The notes beneath the pieces were generated by a model. The model made no database searches. It saw only the letters and a list, made by a program, of their open reading frames with translations, and was not told where the DNA came from. This document shows positions 14,719 through 22,256 of a DNA stretch of 38,846 bases, piece after piece. The DNA comes from Streptomyces monashensis. Lineage in GTDB: Bacteria; Actinomycetota; Actinomycetes; Streptomycetales; Streptomycetaceae. A program made the translations under genes and the position numbers. The stretch is taken from the NCBI RefSeq assembly GCF_001866665.1, contig NZ_MLYO01000120.1, positions 1 to 38,846 of the forward strand, read 5' to 3'. The stretch's first letter is position 1; the number at the start of each line of letters is the position of its first letter.

Positions 14719-16356
14719 ATGACCACCGTGACCAACGTGTCCGAGGCCCCGCGCGCCGCGGTCCTGGACGACGCGCACGTCGGCGACATCCAGGGCGCCC
14801 TCGGCACCATCAGGCTCGACGACACCGCACCCCGCTCCGGCCTGTCCGCCAAGCTCAAGACGCTCCTGGCCATAGTCGGCCCCGGCCTGATCGTCATGGT
14901 CGGCGACAACGACGCCGGCGCCTTCGCCACCTACGGCCAGGCCGGCCAGAACTACGGCACCCACCTGCTGTGGACCCTGCTCCTGCTGGTCCCCGTCCTG
15001 TACGTCAACCAAGAGATGGTGCTGCGCCTGGGCGCCGTCACCGGCGTCGGCCACGCCCGCCTCATCCTGGAGCGGTTCGGCAAGTTCTGGGGCGCGTTCA
15101 GCGTCATCGACCTGTTCCTGCTCAACGCGCTCACCCTGGTGACCGAGTTCATCGGCATCACCCTGGCATCCGGGTACCTGGGCCTGCCCAAGGCCGTCTC
15201 CGTGGTCCTCGCCGCGGGGATCATCATCGCGTCGGCGTTCACCGGCTCCTTCCAGCGGTTCGAGCGGGTCGCCATCGCCCTGTGCGCGGCCTCGCTGCTG
15301 CTGGTGCCGATCTACTTCATGGTCCACCCGCACGCCTCGCAGATGGCCCGGGACTTCGTGGTGCCGAACATGCCCGGCGGCACCGGCCAGCTCTCCACCG
15401 TCATGCTGCTGATCATCGGCATCGTCGGCACCACGGTCGCCCCCTGGCAGTTGTTCTTCCAGCAGTCGTACGTCATCGACAAGCGGATCACCCCGCGGTT
15501 CATGAAGTACGAGAAGGCCGACCTGTGGATCGGTATCGCGGTTGTGGTGATCGGCGCGGCGGCGATGATGGGCTTCACCGCCGCGACCTTCGCGGGCACG
15601 CACGGCTTCGGCCAGTTCACCGACGCCGGCGGCATCGCGACCGGCCTGGAGCACAAGGCCGGCAAGCTCGCCGGCGTGCTGTTCGCCATCGCGCTGCTGG
15701 ACGCCTCGATCATCGGCGCGTTCGCCGTCTCCCTGTCCACCGCCTACGCCATCGGTGACGTCTTCGGCATCAAGCACTCGCTTCACCGTGGAGTGAAGGG
15801 AGCCAAGGGCTTCTACGCCGTCTACGCCGGTCTGGTCGCCGCCGCTGCCGCCATCGTGCTGATCCCTGGCTCGCCGCTGGGCCTGCTGACCGAGGGCGTG
15901 CAGACCCTGGCCGGTGTCCTGCTGCCCTCCGCCAGCGTGTTCCTGCTGCTGCTCTGCAACGACAAGGCCGTGCTCGGCCCGTGGGTGAACGGCCCGAAGA
16001 CCAACGCGTTCACCTCGGCCGTGGTCGGGGTCCTGGTCGCCCTGTCGATCGTCCTGACCGCCTCCGTCCTGTTCCCTGACATCTCCTCCGGGGCGATCCT
16101 CGACATCATGGCCGCCTGCGGTGTCGTCGGGGTGCTGGCCGCGGGCTACGCCTTCACCCGCCGGCGCACGGGCACCAAGGAGGACCCGATCGACCGGACC
16201 GGCAAGGACGAGTGGCGGATGCCGCCGCTGGAGACCCTGACCCGGCCGGCCATGTCCACCGCCCGCAAGATCGGCATGGGCGCCCTGCGAACCTACCTGC
16301 TCATCGCGATGATCCTGGTCGTCATCAAGATCGTCCAGGTCGCACTCGGCAAGTGA
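14719..16356 (+). CDS. Nramp-related (NRMT-type) Mg2+ transporter
   Basis: A 545-residue SLC11/Nramp-fold protein with about 11-12 membrane helices. In helix 1 the classical DPGN is D65-A-G-A68 (GPGLIVMVGDNDAGAFA), and in helix 6 the classical MPH is A241-P-W243 (GTTVAPWQLFFQQS). Loss of the soft-metal-binding Met and of the Asn agrees with Nramp-related magnesium transporters rather than MntH. The M-box upstream and MgtC/MgtE genes nearby support Mg2+ uptake, probably into the cytosol. A short N-terminal segment (AVLDDAHVGDIQGALG) is conserved with the paralogue at 20337. ATG 14719 has GGAGG six bases before it. Downstream genes follow closely. Confidence 0.88.
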   Translation: MTTVTNVSEAPRAAVLDDAHVGDIQGALGTIRLDDTAPRSGLSAKLKTLLAIVGPGLIVMVGDNDAGAFATYGQAGQNYGTHLLWTLLLLVPVLYVNQEMVLRLGAVTGVGHARLILERFGKFWGAFSVIDLFLLNALTLVTEFIGITLASGYLGLPKAVSVVLAAGIIIASAFTGSFQRFERVAIALCAASLLLVPIYFMVHPHASQMARDFVVPNMPGGTGQLSTVMLLIIGIVGTTVAPWQLFFQQSYVIDKRITPRFMKYEKADLWIGIAVVVIGAAAMMGFTAATFAGTHGFGQFTDAGGIATGLEHKAGKLAGVLFAIALLDASIIGAFAVSLSTAYAIGDVFGIKHSLHRGVKGAKGFYAVYAGLVAAAAAIVLIPGSPLGLLTEGVQTLAGVLLPSASVFLLLLCNDKAVLGPWVNGPKTNAFTSAVVGVLVALSIVLTASVLFPDISSGAILDIMAACGVVGVLAAGYAFTRRRTGTKEDPIDRTGKDEWRMPPLETLTRPAMSTARKIGMGALRTYLLIAMILVVIKIVQVALGK

Positions 16357-16434
16357 CCCTCCCGGGGCGGCGGCCGAACCCGCGCCGCCGCCCCGGCACG
16401 GCTACCCACTCCCCCTCGGAAGGGAGGACCGGCC

Positions 16435-16829
16435 ATGCACGTCCTGCGCCACCTGACCCACCTGACCGCCTCGGCCGTCCGCCGCCTCGCTCCGGCGGGG
16501 TGCACCTGCCCGTCACTGCCGCTGACCCTGTCCGACGGCCGGGAACGCACCTACCTGCTGGACGACCCGGCCGCCTGCCCGGGACTCGCATCCCGGCACA
16601 CGTCTACGACCCACGCGTCCACCTCGTCCATCTGCTGGCCCGGCAGGGCCGCGACCCCCGCTGGCTGGCCCGGTTCGCCGGCCTGCCCCTGCCGGCCGTC
16701 GAACGCCTCGCCCAAGCCGCCGGCTCCCGCCAGCCTCCAGGGGCCACCGGCCCCACCTCGCACCTTCCCTCACTCCTCGTCGCCGCAACGCGCCCTTCCC
16801 GGAAGGTGAGTTACCCATGCCCGTCCTGA
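16435..16829 (+). pseudogene. Family A small protein, needs -1 frameshift
   Basis: From ATG 16435 (GGAAGGGAGG upstream) the frame gives LPLTLSDGRERTYLLDDPAA, matching the start of the 12471 product, but then turns into nonsense. The -1 frame continues the homology: PAHVYDPRVHLVHLLARQGR, then WLARFAGLPLPAVERLAQ, ending at 16829. The switch falls at C-CCG-GGA (16578 region), which fits the X-XXY-YYZ pattern of -1 slippery sites. Could be a mutation, an error or programmed shifting. The end overlaps the start of the next gene (16817), so coupling is likely if the shifted frame is read. Confidence 0.6.
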
Positions 16830-17077
16830 CCGTGATCCACATCCCGCTTCTCGGCCACACCCCGGCCCGCAAGCGTGACGCCGTGCGCGCCTGGTTCGCC
16901 CACATCCTGCGCCAGCTCGCCGACAGCCCCACGGACAGCACCGTCATCCGCGCGCTGCCCCGCCCGGCAGCCACTCGTACGCCGTTGGCGCACGCCCAGC
17001 ACGTCGGGCCGCATGCCCACGGGCACACGGTCACCGGCTCCGACGGCCGACGCCACCTCGAAGCCACCTGGCACTAG
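16817..17077 (+). CDS. Small His-rich protein (family B)
   Basis: An 86-residue protein, GGAAGG ten bases before the ATG. It has an amphipathic helix (AVRAWFAHILRQLADSP) and a His-rich C-terminus (HAQHVGPHAHGHTVTGSDG), ending RRHLEATWH. The frameshifted copy at 12863 shares the C-terminal signature. The N-terminus (MPVLTVIHIPLLGHTP) resembles tautomerase-like small alpha/beta proteins but lacks a Pro at position 2 after Met in a usual form (it does have M-P), so 4-oxalocrotonate-tautomerase fold is only a possibility. The His cluster could bind metal. Unknown function. Confidence 0.6.
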   Translation: MPVLTVIHIPLLGHTPARKRDAVRAWFAHILRQLADSPTDSTVIRALPRPAATRTPLAHAQHVGPHAHGHTVTGSDGRRHLEATWH

Positions 17078-17111
17078 CAACCCGCACGCCGCTGCTGGAA
17101 GGAGAGTTCGC

Positions 17112-17747
17112 ATGCCCTTCCCTGCCCTGGGAACATCCTGGCGCCCGTTGCCCGATCCGTCCCGCCTGTACGGCTGGAGCCCGCTGCCCGCGGACTCCCA
17201 CCGGCCTGCGGAGGTCGTTCCACATCGGCGCCCCGCTGCCCCGACCACGCACTTCGGCACCACACTGATCCGACAGGGAACCGACATGGCCTTGAGCTAC
17301 CGCATGGCCCGCTGCGCCCACGACGACCGCAAAGAGACCGCTGCACCATGGGGACGCCGCCGGCACTGGTCCCCGCCGCGGTCACCAGACACGCCTGCAG
17401 CGCCGGAGGCTCGGGCACCGGTTTACCGGGTGGCCGGGCTCGTCGTCGACTGCGCCATCCGCCGAGCCGAAGTCGAAGGGCATCAACTCGGCCTCACGTG
17501 GATGGAGTTCGAGCTGATCGCCCACCTGGCTGCCCACCCGGACCGCGTCTACACCCGCCGTCAGCTGATGGAATTGGTCTGGCAGCAGGCGCCCACGGGC
17601 GACCTGCGCAGCGTCGACGTCCACATCGCCCGCCTGCGCCGCAAGCTCGGGCCCGAACACCGGGCCCTGATCCGCACGGTGCGCCAGGCCGGCTACTCCT
17701 TGAACCCGCGGCTCACACTCGAAACCCGCTTCCGGAATACCACCTGA
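17112..17747 (+). CDS. OmpR/PhoB-type winged-helix protein without receiver
   Basis: A 211-residue protein. The C-terminal ~95 residues form a Trans_reg_C domain: VYRVAGLVVDCAIRRAEV, LTWMEFELIAHLAAHPDRVY, TRRQLMELVW, SVDVHIARLRRKLG and IRTVRQAGYSL. The first ~110 residues are Pro/Arg-rich and disordered-looking, with no phospho-receiver Asp pocket. GGAAGGAG lies before ATG 17112; a later ATG at 17286 would give a 153-residue form. It is inside the magnesium operon and probably regulates it or related genes. Confidence 0.75.
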   Translation: MPFPALGTSWRPLPDPSRLYGWSPLPADSHRPAEVVPHRRPAAPTTHFGTTLIRQGTDMALSYRMARCAHDDRKETAAPWGRRRHWSPPRSPDTPAAPEARAPVYRVAGLVVDCAIRRAEVEGHQLGLTWMEFELIAHLAAHPDRVYTRRQLMELVWQQAPTGDLRSVDVHIARLRRKLGPEHRALIRTVRQAGYSLNPRLTLETRFRNTT

Positions 17748-17801
17748 CCGCACCCTTCCTTTTCCACCACTTCCCGACCAGAAGTGACCCAAGAGGTACC
17801 C

Positions 17802-18182
17802 ATGCGATTCCTGCCCCGTACGCATGCGAAGAACAGCGGACCGTCCACCACCCCGGTCTCGACTCTCGCCACGATCCACATCCACTGCGACCACCAGGTG
17901 TCGGCCAAGGTGCGCGCGCTGTGCGTGCTGGCCCTGAGCAGGCCCGGTGCCCGCCTCCAGGCCCTGCACGCCAGCCGGCACGGTGTCACCGCGTACCTGC
18001 GCGTGACGCTCACCCTGGACGGCCCGGACACCGGCCCCCTGGACCACCTCGTCGACCAGCTCTCCCGCGTGCCGCACGTTCGCGATCTGCACTGGCACCG
18101 GTGCGACACACCCGCGCCCGGTACCCCCGCGCACGAACAGGAAAGGAGCGCGGCCGGTGCATGCTGTCCAGGAGCCGCCTGA
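17802..18182 (+). CDS. Stand-alone MgtC C-terminal-like (ACT-like) protein
   Basis: A 126-residue protein with no membrane helix. Residues about 24-105 (TLATIHIHCDHQVSAKVRAL ... VTAYLRVTLTLDG ... LDHLVDQLSRVPHVRDLHWH) match the cytosolic C-terminal domain of the MgtC protein encoded at 19029 (TVRATVHLVCERTSETHLRA ... VISRLSLEPGVSDLHWH). That domain is ACT-like. A free copy could bind MgtC or a metabolite and tune the membrane protein. ATG 17802 has AGAGG upstream; an in-frame GTG at 17784 is an alternative. The 3' end overlaps the next gene by 26 bases. Confidence 0.6.
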   Translation: MRFLPRTHAKNSGPSTTPVSTLATIHIHCDHQVSAKVRALCVLALSRPGARLQALHASRHGVTAYLRVTLTLDGPDTGPLDHLVDQLSRVPHVRDLHWHRCDTPAPGTPAHEQERSAAGACCPGAA

Positions 18183-18540
18183 CGTCGTCTTCCTCCCGGT
18201 CCGCACGACGACCGCACCCTTCGAGGACGCAGAAGTCGGCGCCATGGTAGCGATGTTGAAGACACTGGGCGGACCTATCCGGGTCCGGCTGCTGCAGACC
18301 CTGGCGCTCCAGGAACTCTCGGTCGGAGAACTGACGGAGCGCGTCGGTGTGCACTACGCCGCCGTCTCCCAGAGCCTCACCCGACTGCGGGCGGCGGGCC
18401 TGGTCACGGCTCGCCGCAGCGGCAACCGCTTGCTCTACCGCACCACCAACCCGCACCTGCCGTCCCTGCTCGCCACCGTCCTGCACCTGGCAGCACACGC
18501 GGCACCGCCCGAGCCGGACAACCTTCGTGATCACCACTGA
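18157..18540 (+). CDS. ArsR family regulator, internal to the operon
   Basis: A 127-residue winged-helix protein: MLKTLGGPIRVRLLQTLALQ, HTH LSVGELTERVGVHYAAVSQS, wing TARRSGNRLLYRTTNP. It starts at GTG 18157 (GGAG eight bases upstream) inside the end of the preceding gene. No Cys metal site is visible; His/Asp residues in the C-terminal tail (DNLRDHH) could bind metal. It is distinct from the ArsR at 11435. Likely an autogenous or island regulator. Confidence 0.82.
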   Translation: MHAVQEPPDVVFLPVRTTTAPFEDAEVGAMVAMLKTLGGPIRVRLLQTLALQELSVGELTERVGVHYAAVSQSLTRLRAAGLVTARRSGNRLLYRTTNPHLPSLLATVLHLAAHAAPPEPDNLRDHH

Positions 18541-18556
18541 CGAAATGAGAAAGCAC

Positions 18557-18949
18557 ATGCCCACCGAGAACTCCACCACCGAGTTCGCCTTCGGCCCGCT
18601 GCACCATGTCCAGCTCGCCATCCCAGTCGGCAGTGAGGAGCTGTGCCGCGCCTTCTGGGGCGAGGTGCTGGGCATGACCGAGCTGGAGAAGCCCCCGGTC
18701 CTCGCGGCTCGCGGCGGCTGCTGGTTCCGCGGCGGCGGCCTGGAGGTCCACCTCGGCGTGGAGGCCGACTTCCGCCCCGCCGCCAAGGCCCACCCCGGCA
18801 TCCTCGTGCGCCCGCTGCACGGCCTCGCCAAGCGCCTGGAGTCGCACGGTCACGAGGTGACCTGGGACGACAACTTCCCTGGCCACGACCGCTTCTATGC
18901 CTTCGACAAACTCGGCAACCGCCTGGAGTTTCTCGAACCCCGCTCCTGA
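18557..18949 (+). CDS. VOC family protein, paralogue of 13169
   Basis: About 130 residues. LHHVQLAIP, GGLEVHLGVE and GNRLEFLEP supply the His, His and Glu expected at the VOC metal site; ARGGCWF, KAHPG and W-DD-PGHDRF are shared with the product at 13169. Starts at 18557 or 18545 are both possible; neither has a strong site, and translation is probably coupled to the ArsR stop at 18540. Substrate unknown. Recurrence in both magnesium units suggests a linked role. Confidence 0.82.
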   Translation: MPTENSTTEFAFGPLHHVQLAIPVGSEELCRAFWGEVLGMTELEKPPVLAARGGCWFRGGGLEVHLGVEADFRPAAKAHPGILVRPLHGLAKRLESHGHEVTWDDNFPGHDRFYAFDKLGNRLEFLEPRS

Positions 18950-19028
18950 CCGCTTCCGGTACAACAACACCGTCGGACCCGGGAAGCCGGGACCGGCCTG
19001 ACCCCCCGGCCATGAAAGAGGTGCTCTG

Positions 19029-19760
19029 GTGCACTCCCTGTCCACCTTCGACTTCCTCATCCGCCTCTCCGCCGGCACCGGCTGCGGTGCGCTGATCGGC
19101 GTCGAGCGGCAGTGGCGGGCGCGGATGGCGGGCCTGCGCACCAACGCCCTCGTCGCCACAGGCGCCACCCTGTTCGTGCTCTACAGCGAGGCCGTCGGCG
19201 ACACGGGCAGCCCCACCCGGGTGGCCTCCTACGTCGTCTCCGGCATCGGCTTCCTCGGCGGCGGGGTCATCCTGCGCGACGGCGCCGGAGTGCGCGGCCT
19301 CAACACCGCCGCCACCCTGTGGTGCTCGGCCGCCGCAGGAGTGCTGGCCGCCTCCGGCCACCTGAGCTTCGCCGTCCTCGGCACAGTGGTCGTGCTGGCC
19401 GTCCACGTGGTGCTGCGGCCCGCCGGGCGCCTGCTGGACCGGGCTCCGGCCGCGGGCACCGACCCCGACGCCACCGTCCGCGCCACCGTGCACCTGGTGT
19501 GCGAACGCACGTCCGAGACCCATCTGCGCGCCCTGCTGCTGCAGACCCTGGCCGCTTCCGCGCTCGCTCCCAGAGGGCTGCGCGCACGCCGCGAGGGGGA
19601 CACCGCGAGCCTGCGCGCGACCGTCTCGATCAGCGGCGACGTCGCCGCCGCGCTGGAGCAGGTCATCTCCCGGCTGTCCCTGGAGCCGGGCGTGAGCGAC
19701 CTGCACTGGCACATGGACGACGAGGAGGCCGAGCGGGAACGACCCCCCGCGCTGGCCTGA
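19029..19760 (+). CDS. mgtC: MgtC/SapB family membrane protein
   Basis: A 243-residue protein from GTG 19029 (AAAGAGG upstream). The membrane half carries the family blocks CGALIGVERQ, GLRTNALVATGATLF, VVSGIGFLGGGVILRDG and VRGLNTAATLWCSAAAG; the rest (from about 150) is an ACT-like cytosolic domain ending LSLEPGVSDLHWH. MgtC proteins support growth in low Mg2+ and modulate other membrane systems rather than transporting Mg2+ themselves. The position in a riboswitch-led operon agrees with induction by magnesium shortage. Confidence 0.92.
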   Translation: MHSLSTFDFLIRLSAGTGCGALIGVERQWRARMAGLRTNALVATGATLFVLYSEAVGDTGSPTRVASYVVSGIGFLGGGVILRDGAGVRGLNTAATLWCSAAAGVLAASGHLSFAVLGTVVVLAVHVVLRPAGRLLDRAPAAGTDPDATVRATVHLVCERTSETHLRALLLQTLAASALAPRGLRARREGDTASLRATVSISGDVAAALEQVISRLSLEPGVSDLHWHMDDEEAERERPPALA

Positions 19761-19867
19761 CACACCAGACCAGCGCCTCCCGCCACACGGCCCGGAAGGG
19801 GGCTGTGCGGCCCCAGGACAACGTCCCGGTCACCGGCCAGGATGGAAAGGGAAGGGAGAGTCGAGTC

Positions 19868-20317
19868 ATGAGGACCCTGCCTCACCCGCGCACGGGCGAG
19901 GGCGTCGCCCTGCTGGGGGTGTTCACGCTGGTCGTGCTGGAGGTCACCGCGCTGGCGACCGCGCCGGCTCGGGACCGGCCGATCGTCAGCGGAGCTCTCA
20001 TGGGCGCGGGCACCGCCGCGTTCGTGCTGGTGGCAGCCGTGTGGCACAGCCACCGCAATGCCGCCCGCCGGGCCCGGCGGCGCCTGCACGAGACGGTCGA
20101 CGACTCGTGGTTCACGGCTCGCACGCTGGACGGTTTCCCCATGGAGGCCGTGCGCCCGTACCTGCTCGGCAAGGACGCGCCCGGCCTGAACCGCCTGTAC
20201 ATGGCGTGGATCCTCGCCACGCACGGCGAGGACGCCGCCTGGATCGAGCGCCACCTGGACCTGCCCGCCGACCTCAACCGTCTCCTGGTCGACACTGCCA
20301 CCCGGCAGCGTCACTGA
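19868..20317 (+). CDS. Two-helix membrane protein with family A module
   Basis: A 149-residue protein; GGGAGAG precedes ATG 19868. Membrane helices at about 10-31 and 39-59, then a basic linker (RNAARRARRRLHE) and a cytosolic module: DDSWFTARTLDGFPMEAVRP, LYMAWILATHGEDAAWIERH, DLPADLNRLLVDTA. The same module follows a single helix in the 27692 product (ASWFTPHTLDGFPEEAVRA) and its second half recurs in the 12471 and 16435 products. No named family known to me. Likely an accessory of the magnesium system. Ends 19 bases before the converging Nramp gene. Confidence 0.7.
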   Translation: MRTLPHPRTGEGVALLGVFTLVVLEVTALATAPARDRPIVSGALMGAGTAAFVLVAAVWHSHRNAARRARRRLHETVDDSWFTARTLDGFPMEAVRPYLLGKDAPGLNRLYMAWILATHGEDAAWIERHLDLPADLNRLLVDTATRQRH

Positions 20318-20336
20318 CCGACCGGGCCGCCGGGGG

Positions 20337-22256
20337 TCAGGAACTGCCGAGCCGGATCGCCTTGATCAGCAGGAGCAGGGCGCTGAGGACCAGGTAGCCG
20401 CGCAGCGCCATCATGCCCAGGCGGGTCCCGGCCGACCAGCTCACCGGCCGCAGGAGTGCCAGGGGTGGCATGCGCCAGGCGAGCTTCTCGGCCTGCGGCA
20501 TCACCGGTACCTGGCGTGTGGGCGCGCGGCGGCGGGCGGCGCGGAGGGCTACTGCGGCGGTGAGCAGGCCCGTGACCAGCGCGATCGCCAGCCAGATCGT
20601 GAGCTGGGTGACGTTGACGGCCGGGAAGAGTGTGGTCGCCATCAGTGTGCCGGAGAGCATCAGCAGGACGGCGATGGTGACGGTGGCGAGCATGTTCAGC
20701 CAGCGCGGATTGACCCAGGGACCGAGTACCTCGGTGTCGTTGCACAGCAGGAGCAGGAACACGCTCGCGGAGGGCAGCAGCAGCCCGGCAAGCGCCTGGA
20801 CGGCCTCGGTGATCAGACCGAGCGGGGCGCCCGGGATGAGGACGATGGCGGCGGCGACCAGGACCAGCAGGCTGTAGGAGGCGTAGAACTGCTTGGCCTC
20901 ACCGAAGCTGCGGTGCAGGGAATGACGCAGGTTGAAGACGTCGCCGAAGGCGTAGCTGGTGGCCAGGGTGACGGCGGCGGCGCCGATGATGCTCGCGTCC
21001 AGCAGGACGATCGCGAACAGCACGCCCAGCACGGAGTCGTGGCGGGCGAGAGCGTCGGCGACTCCGGCGGCGTCGGTGAAGTGACCGTGGACGGCGGTGC
21101 CCCGGGCCGCGAAGTCGGCGATCATGATCAACGCGGCGGCGCCCGCGACGACCACGAAGGAGCCGATCACCGTGTCGGCGCGCTCGTAACCGATGAAGCG
21201 CGGGGTGATGCGCTTGTCGATGACATTGGACTGCTGGAAGAACAGCTGCCAGGGCGCGACGGTGGTGCCGACGATCGCGATGATCAGCAGAATGGCCTCA
21301 CTGCTGGCGCCGCCCTGGACGCCGGGTACCACGAAGTCGTGGGCGGCCCGGCCCCACTGCGGCCCCGACATGAGGGTCAGGGGGATCAGCAGCAGGCTTG
21401 CGCCGATGAAGGCGAACATCGCGCGTTCCCAGCGGCGGAAGGAACCGCTCGCGGTCACGGCGACCAGGACGACCGCGGCCACCGGGACGACGACGTACCG
21501 CGAGACACCGAGATGTTCCGCGGCCAGGGAGATGCCGATGAACTCGGTGACGATGGTGAGGAAGTTCAGCAGGAAGAGGTCGCCGACGCTGAACCAGCCC
21601 CAGAAACGGCCGAACCGCTCGGTGATCAGGCGCGCGTGACCGACACCGGTGACCGCACCCAGCCGCACCACCATCTCCTGATTCACGATCAGGACCGGGA
21701 TCAGCAGGAGCAGGACCCACAGGAGCGAGTAGCCGTAGTTCTGGCCCGCCTGCGCGTACGTGGCGACACCGCCCGCGTCGTTGTCGCCGACCATCACGAT
21801 GATGCCGGGGCCGACGATGGCCAGCAGGGTCAGCAGCCGGGTCCTGAACCCGGGCCGCTCCTCGATGCGTTCGCGGGGGACGCGGCCGAAGGCGCCTTGG
21901 ATCTCGCCGAGATGGGCCTCATCGAGTACGGCGCTGGGCCGCGCCGGGCGTGGCGGTGGCTTGGCGGGGCGGGCGGCCGGTTTCCCGGCCGGAGCTGGGG
22001 TGGGTTTCGGAGGCGGCCCCGGTGGGGGCTTCCGCTGCGGTGGCTCCGGGGCGGGCCTGCGATCAGCCGGGCGAGGCTGTGCGGGTTCGGCGGGGCGCTC
22101 GGTGTGGCTAGGAGGCGTGGGCCGCTCCGGGCCGGGGCGCGCCGCAGGTTCTGAGCTGCCCGGGCGAGCCGGTGGCTGAGGGCTGCCTGCCCCGGCTGTG
22201 GGACGGTCGGGCTCGGGGCGGCCTGCTCCACCTGTGGGCCGGTCGTCCGGGCTCAT
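20337..22256 (-). CDS. Nramp-related Mg2+ transporter with proline-rich N-terminus
   Basis: A 639-residue protein. The first 108 residues hold 39 prolines and are surely disordered. Then AVLDEAHLGEIQGAFG and an Nramp fold follow, with D160-A-G-G (VMVGDNDAGGVA) in helix 1 and VAPWQLFFQQS in helix 6, the same non-classical residues as in the 14719 product. It is therefore likely a magnesium carrier. Its ATG overlaps the stop of the MgtE-like gene (ATGA, 22253-22256), so the two are made together and may form a sensor-transporter pair. No M-box was found in front of this operon. Confidence 0.87.
   Translation of the reverse strand: MSPDDRPTGGAGRPEPDRPTAGAGSPQPPARPGSSEPAARPGPERPTPPSHTERPAEPAQPRPADRRPAPEPPQRKPPPGPPPKPTPAPAGKPAARPAKPPPRPARPSAVLDEAHLGEIQGAFGRVPRERIEERPGFRTRLLTLLAIVGPGIIVMVGDNDAGGVATYAQAGQNYGYSLLWVLLLLIPVLIVNQEMVVRLGAVTGVGHARLITERFGRFWGWFSVGDLFLLNFLTIVTEFIGISLAAEHLGVSRYVVVPVAAVVLVAVTASGSFRRWERAMFAFIGASLLLIPLTLMSGPQWGRAAHDFVVPGVQGGASSEAILLIIAIVGTTVAPWQLFFQQSNVIDKRITPRFIGYERADTVIGSFVVVAGAAALIMIADFAARGTAVHGHFTDAAGVADALARHDSVLGVLFAIVLLDASIIGAAAVTLATSYAFGDVFNLRHSLHRSFGEAKQFYASYSLLVLVAAAIVLIPGAPLGLITEAVQALAGLLLPSASVFLLLLCNDTEVLGPWVNPRWLNMLATVTIAVLLMLSGTLMATTLFPAVNVTQLTIWLAIALVTGLLTAAVALRAARRRAPTRQVPVMPQAEKLAWRMPPLALLRPVSWSAGTRLGMMALRGYLVLSALLLLIKAIRLGSS

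Noticed and set aside
14311..15786. A 491-codon reverse frame over the leader and the first Nramp gene
   Set aside because: Composition (Gly/Asp/Gln/Val) and lack of motifs show it is the antisense of the Nramp gene.
14719..16356. Manganese transporter MntH
   Set aside because: The DPGN and MPH metal-site motifs of MntH are replaced by DAGA and APW, and the control element is a magnesium riboswitch.
20913..22154. A 413-codon forward frame over the second Nramp gene
   Set aside because: Antisense shadow of the membrane protein with the same unnatural composition.
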